Source: Streptomyces formicae
GTDB lineage: Bacteria; Actinomycetota; Actinomycetes; Streptomycetales; Streptomycetaceae
Reading direction: 5' to 3'
Length of the DNA stretch: 64,000 bases
Assembly (NCBI RefSeq): GCF_002556545.1
Contig: NZ_CP022685.1
Span: forward strand, 2,418,001-2,482,000
This document shows, piece by piece, positions 61,702-64,000 of this stretch. The position numbers were made by a program, and so were the translations under genes. The notes below the pieces were generated by a model that made no database searches, had not been told where the DNA came from, and saw only the letters and a program-made list of their open reading frames with translations. Position 1 is the first letter of the stretch. Every line of letters starts with the position of its first letter.

Positions 61702-63104
61702 CGGCCGGAGACCTCGCCCTCGGTGTGGTTCTCCAACAGCGCCGCGGCGACCTTCTCGAGGCCGACCGATCTGGACGCCTTCACCAGCACGACGTCTCCT
61801 GCGCGCAGCTCGCTGCGCAGCAGGCCGATCGCCGCCTGTGCGTCGGACACGTGCACCGACTCCTCACCCCACGAACCCTCGTTGTATGCGCCCAGTTGGA
61901 GCCAGGACGCTTCCCTGCCCCCGACTGCCACGAGCTTGCTCACGTTGAGCCGGACGGCAAGGCGTCCGACCGCGTCGTGCTCGGCGAGCCCCTCGTCCCC
62001 GAGCTCGGCCATCTGACCGAGCACCGCCCACGTACGACGTCCCTTGCCCATGGCCACGAGCGCGCGCAGGGCGGCTCGCATGGACTCGGGGTTCGCGTTG
62101 TAGGCGTCGTTGACGATAGTCACGCCGTCCGGGCGCTCGGTGACCTCCATCCGCCAGCGGGACAGCGTGCCCGCCTCGGAGAGCGCGAGGGCGATCTCGT
62201 CCACGGACATGCCCAGCTCATGGGCGACGGCGGCCGCGGCAAGCGCGTTCGACACGTGGTGCTCACCGTACAGCCGCAAGGTCACGTCGCTGCACCCGGA
62301 GGGTGTGTGCAGCGTGAAAGCGGGCTGTCCATTCTCCGTGAGACGGACATTCTCCGCTCGTACGTCGGCGTCGGCGGCCTCTCCGAAGAGCACGACGCGC
62401 GCCTTGGTGCGTGCCGCCATCGCGCGCACCAGCGGATCGTCCGCGTTGAGGACCGCGGCGCCGTCCGCGGGCAGCGACTCGACCAGCTCGCCCTTCGCTT
62501 CCGCGATCTGCTCGCGGCCGCCGAACTCGCCGATGTGGGCCGTGCCGACGTTCAGGACGAGCCCGATCTTCGGCGGCGTGAGGCCGGTGAGGTACCGGAT
62601 GTGGCCGATTCCGCGCGCACCCATCTCCAGGACGAGGAACCGCGTCTCGTCGGTGGCGCTGAGCGCGGTCAGCGGCAGGCCGATCTCGTTGTTGAGCGAG
62701 CCCGGCGTCCAGACCGTGGGCGCGTGGCGCCGCAGGACCTGCGCGAGCAGGTCCTTGGAACTGGTCTTGCCGACGGACCCGGTGAGCGCCACCAGGGTCG
62801 CGCCGAGCCGCTCCACCACGTGGCGCGCCAGGGCGCCGAGCGCCGCCTGCACGTCGTCGACGACGATGGCGGGCACCCCGACGGGCCGCGACGCCAGGAC
62901 GGCCACGGCACCCGCCGCGACGACGTCCGCGGCGTAGTCGTGGCCGTCCACGCGCTCGCCGACGAAGGCGACGAAGAGGCTGCCGGGCGCCACCTCGCGG
63001 GAGTCCCGGACCACGGGTCCGGTGACCGAAACGGCCGGATCCGGTATGTCGTACGTCTGCCCGCCGACGACGGTGGCGATCTCGGCGAGGGAGAGGGCGA
63101 TCAC
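61698..63104 (-). CDS. murF: UDP-MurNAc-tripeptide:D-Ala-D-Ala ligase
   Basis: Adds D-Ala-D-Ala to UDP-MurNAc-tripeptide. The 468-residue protein has 'DSREVAPGSLFVAFVGERVDGHDY', the ATP loop 'ALTGSVGKTSSKDLL', 'EMGARGIGHIRYL', 'NVGTAHIGEFGG' and 'NDAYNANPESMRAAL'. GTG at 63104 is chosen because it gives the normal family start and is 4 nt from the murE stop; the open frame upstream lies in murE. Confidence 0.96.
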   Translation of the reverse strand: MIALSLAEIATVVGGQTYDIPDPAVSVTGPVVRDSREVAPGSLFVAFVGERVDGHDYAADVVAAGAVAVLASRPVGVPAIVVDDVQAALGALARHVVERLGATLVALTGSVGKTSSKDLLAQVLRRHAPTVWTPGSLNNEIGLPLTALSATDETRFLVLEMGARGIGHIRYLTGLTPPKIGLVLNVGTAHIGEFGGREQIAEAKGELVESLPADGAAVLNADDPLVRAMAARTKARVVLFGEAADADVRAENVRLTENGQPAFTLHTPSGCSDVTLRLYGEHHVSNALAAAAVAHELGMSVDEIALALSEAGTLSRWRMEVTERPDGVTIVNDAYNANPESMRAALRALVAMGKGRRTWAVLGQMAELGDEGLAEHDAVGRLAVRLNVSKLVAVGGREASWLQLGAYNEGSWGEESVHVSDAQAAIGLLRSELRAGDVVLVKASRSVGLEKVAAALLENHTEGEVSGR

Positions 63105-63108
63105 AACT

Positions 63109-64000
63109 TCATCCCTGGGTTTGCTGGATAGCTTCGCGAAGCACCTGGCGGTCGTCGAAGGGACGCACCACCCCGGCGATGTCCTGTCCCTGCTCGTGGC
63201 CCTTGCCCGCGACCAGGACGGTGTCGCCCGGTCCCGCGTGGGCGACGGCCGCGCGGATGGCCGCGGCACGGTCCTCGAAGACGGCGACCTCGGCGCGCTC
63301 GTGGGCCGGCACGTCGGCGGCGCCCGCGAGCATCGTGGCGAGGATCGCGAGGGGGTCCTCACCGCGGGGGTTGTCGGAGGTCAGTACGGCGGTGTCGGAG
63401 AGGCGGGCCGCGGCCGCGCCCATCGGCATCCGCTTGGTCTTGTCCCGGTCGCCGCCGCAGCCGAGCACGATGTGCAGCTTGCCCTCGGTGACCTTGCGCA
63501 GCGCGCGCAGGACCGATTCGACGGCGTCCGTCTTGTGGGCGTAGTCGACGACGGCCAGGTAGGGCTGGCCCGCGTCGATGCGCTCCAGGCGGCCGGGCAC
63601 GCCGGGCACCGCGGCGACGCCGTCGGCGGCCTGCTGCGGGTCGATGCCCGCGACGGCCAGCGAGACGATCGCGGCGAGCGTGTTGGCGACGTTGAAGGGG
63701 CCCGCGAGCGGCGACTTGGCGGTGATCCGCTCGCCCTTGGGGCCGACCGCGACGAACGTCGAGTCGAGCGGCCCGACCTCGACGTCCTCGGCGCGCCAGT
63801 CGGCGTCCGGGTGGCCCTCCGCGGAGAACGTGGTGACGGGGACCTCGGACTCGGTGATGAGCCTGCGGCCGTACTCGTCGTCGAAGTTGACCACGCCGAC
63901 CCGGGAGCGCCGCCGGGTGAACAGCTGCGCCTTGGCCTGGAAGTAGTCCTCCATGCCGGAGTGGAACTCCATGTGCTCCGGGCTCAGGTTGTTGAAGACG
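63109..64000 (-). CDS. murE: UDP-MurNAc-tripeptide synthetase MurE, C-terminal part (cut by window edge)
   Basis: Adds diaminopimelate to UDP-MurNAc-L-Ala-D-Glu. Only the last ~297 residues are seen; the gene continues past 64000, where the visible frame reads '..VFNNLSPEHMEFH'. 'LTSDNPRGEDPL' carries the DNPR motif of DAP-adding enzymes rather than the Lys-adding form, fitting the LL-DAP wall of Streptomyces. 'GPFNVANTLAAI', 'VVDYAHKTDAVESVL' and 'LGCGGDRDKTKRMPMG' are also typical. Confidence 0.96.
   Translation of the reverse strand, partial: VFNNLSPEHMEFHSGMEDYFQAKAQLFTRRRSRVGVVNFDDEYGRRLITESEVPVTTFSAEGHPDADWRAEDVEVGPLDSTFVAVGPKGERITAKSPLAGPFNVANTLAAIVSLAVAGIDPQQAADGVAAVPGVPGRLERIDAGQPYLAVVDYAHKTDAVESVLRALRKVTEGKLHIVLGCGGDRDKTKRMPMGAAAARLSDTAVLTSDNPRGEDPLAILATMLAGAADVPAHERAEVAVFEDRAAAIRAAVAHAGPGDTVLVAGKGHEQGQDIAGVVRPFDDRQVLREAIQQTQG

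Noticed and set aside
1..64000. Biosynthetic gene cluster, prophage or integrated element
   Set aside because: Gene content is core metabolism and cell division in conserved order; no integrase, attachment-site pair, phage structural gene, PKS or NRPS is seen.

Overview
The window is high-GC chromosomal DNA with the gene content and order of a Streptomyces core chromosome. Evidence includes a trpC-trpM-trpB-trpA operon with the tiny Streptomyces gene trpM, a hisD-C-B-H-priA-F operon using the bifunctional PriA, a dcw cluster (murE-murF-mraY-murD-ftsW-murG-ftsQ-ftsZ) followed by pgeF-yggS-sepF-yggT-divIVA, an actinobacterial translational T-box in front of ileS, many GTG starts and many apparently leaderless promoters. 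I see no prophage, CRISPR array, plasmid origin, rRNA, tRNA or biosynthetic gene cluster.

Layout. Positions 1-1522 hold the end of a CoA-transferase gene and a CoA-ester lyase. From 1627 to 10351 (minus strand) come lgt, a membrane-anchored DsbA-like protein, trpC-M-B-A, small membrane proteins, a trp-region membrane protein, trpE and hisI. From 10434 to 13430 are two small plus-strand genes and an ArsR-type regulator/MFS exporter pair with a clear palindromic operator. The his operon runs leftwards from 19216 to 13477 and also carries a RidA-family gene and a 54-residue membrane protein gene. From 19380 to 28226 are conserved proteins of mostly unknown role, three tandem 151-bp repeats, a Lon-N-domain protein, YbaK, a 24-residue ribosomal-protein-like gene, a MITE-like element, an ABC exporter and a NYN-domain protein. 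From 28556 to 45658 are a small basic protein, dnaE, a DUF2252 protein, a second DsbA-like protein, PhoD, a small hydrolase, an MscS channel, a Na+/H+ antiporter, a GH95-type secreted glycosidase, a GNAT enzyme, an RluA-type pseudouridine synthase and lspA. From 45737 to 50517 are a DksA/TraR protein with a histone-H1-like tail and T-box-controlled ileS. From 50719 to the right edge is the division and cell-wall cluster, read leftwards and cut inside murE.

How the genes work together. The minus-strand trp and his genes cover most of tryptophan and histidine synthesis. Many neighbours overlap by ATGA or GTGA, which implies translational coupling. lgt and lspA are the first two steps of lipoprotein maturation, though they lie 43 kb apart. 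The right-hand 13 kb couples peptidoglycan precursor synthesis (MurE, F, MraY, D, G) with septum assembly (FtsW, Q, Z, SepF) and polar growth (DivIVA).

No wholly new system is evident. The points most worth a second look are: TAG stop codons that double as -10 hexamers of the next gene; an isoleucyl-tRNA synthetase with a swapped class I signature (GAHH); a secreted GH95-type enzyme whose usual IDGNFG motif reads LESPLS; a MITE-like hairpin supplying the stop codon of its neighbour; and phased repeats in front of the NYN gene. All calls rest on reading the sequence; no database search was run.
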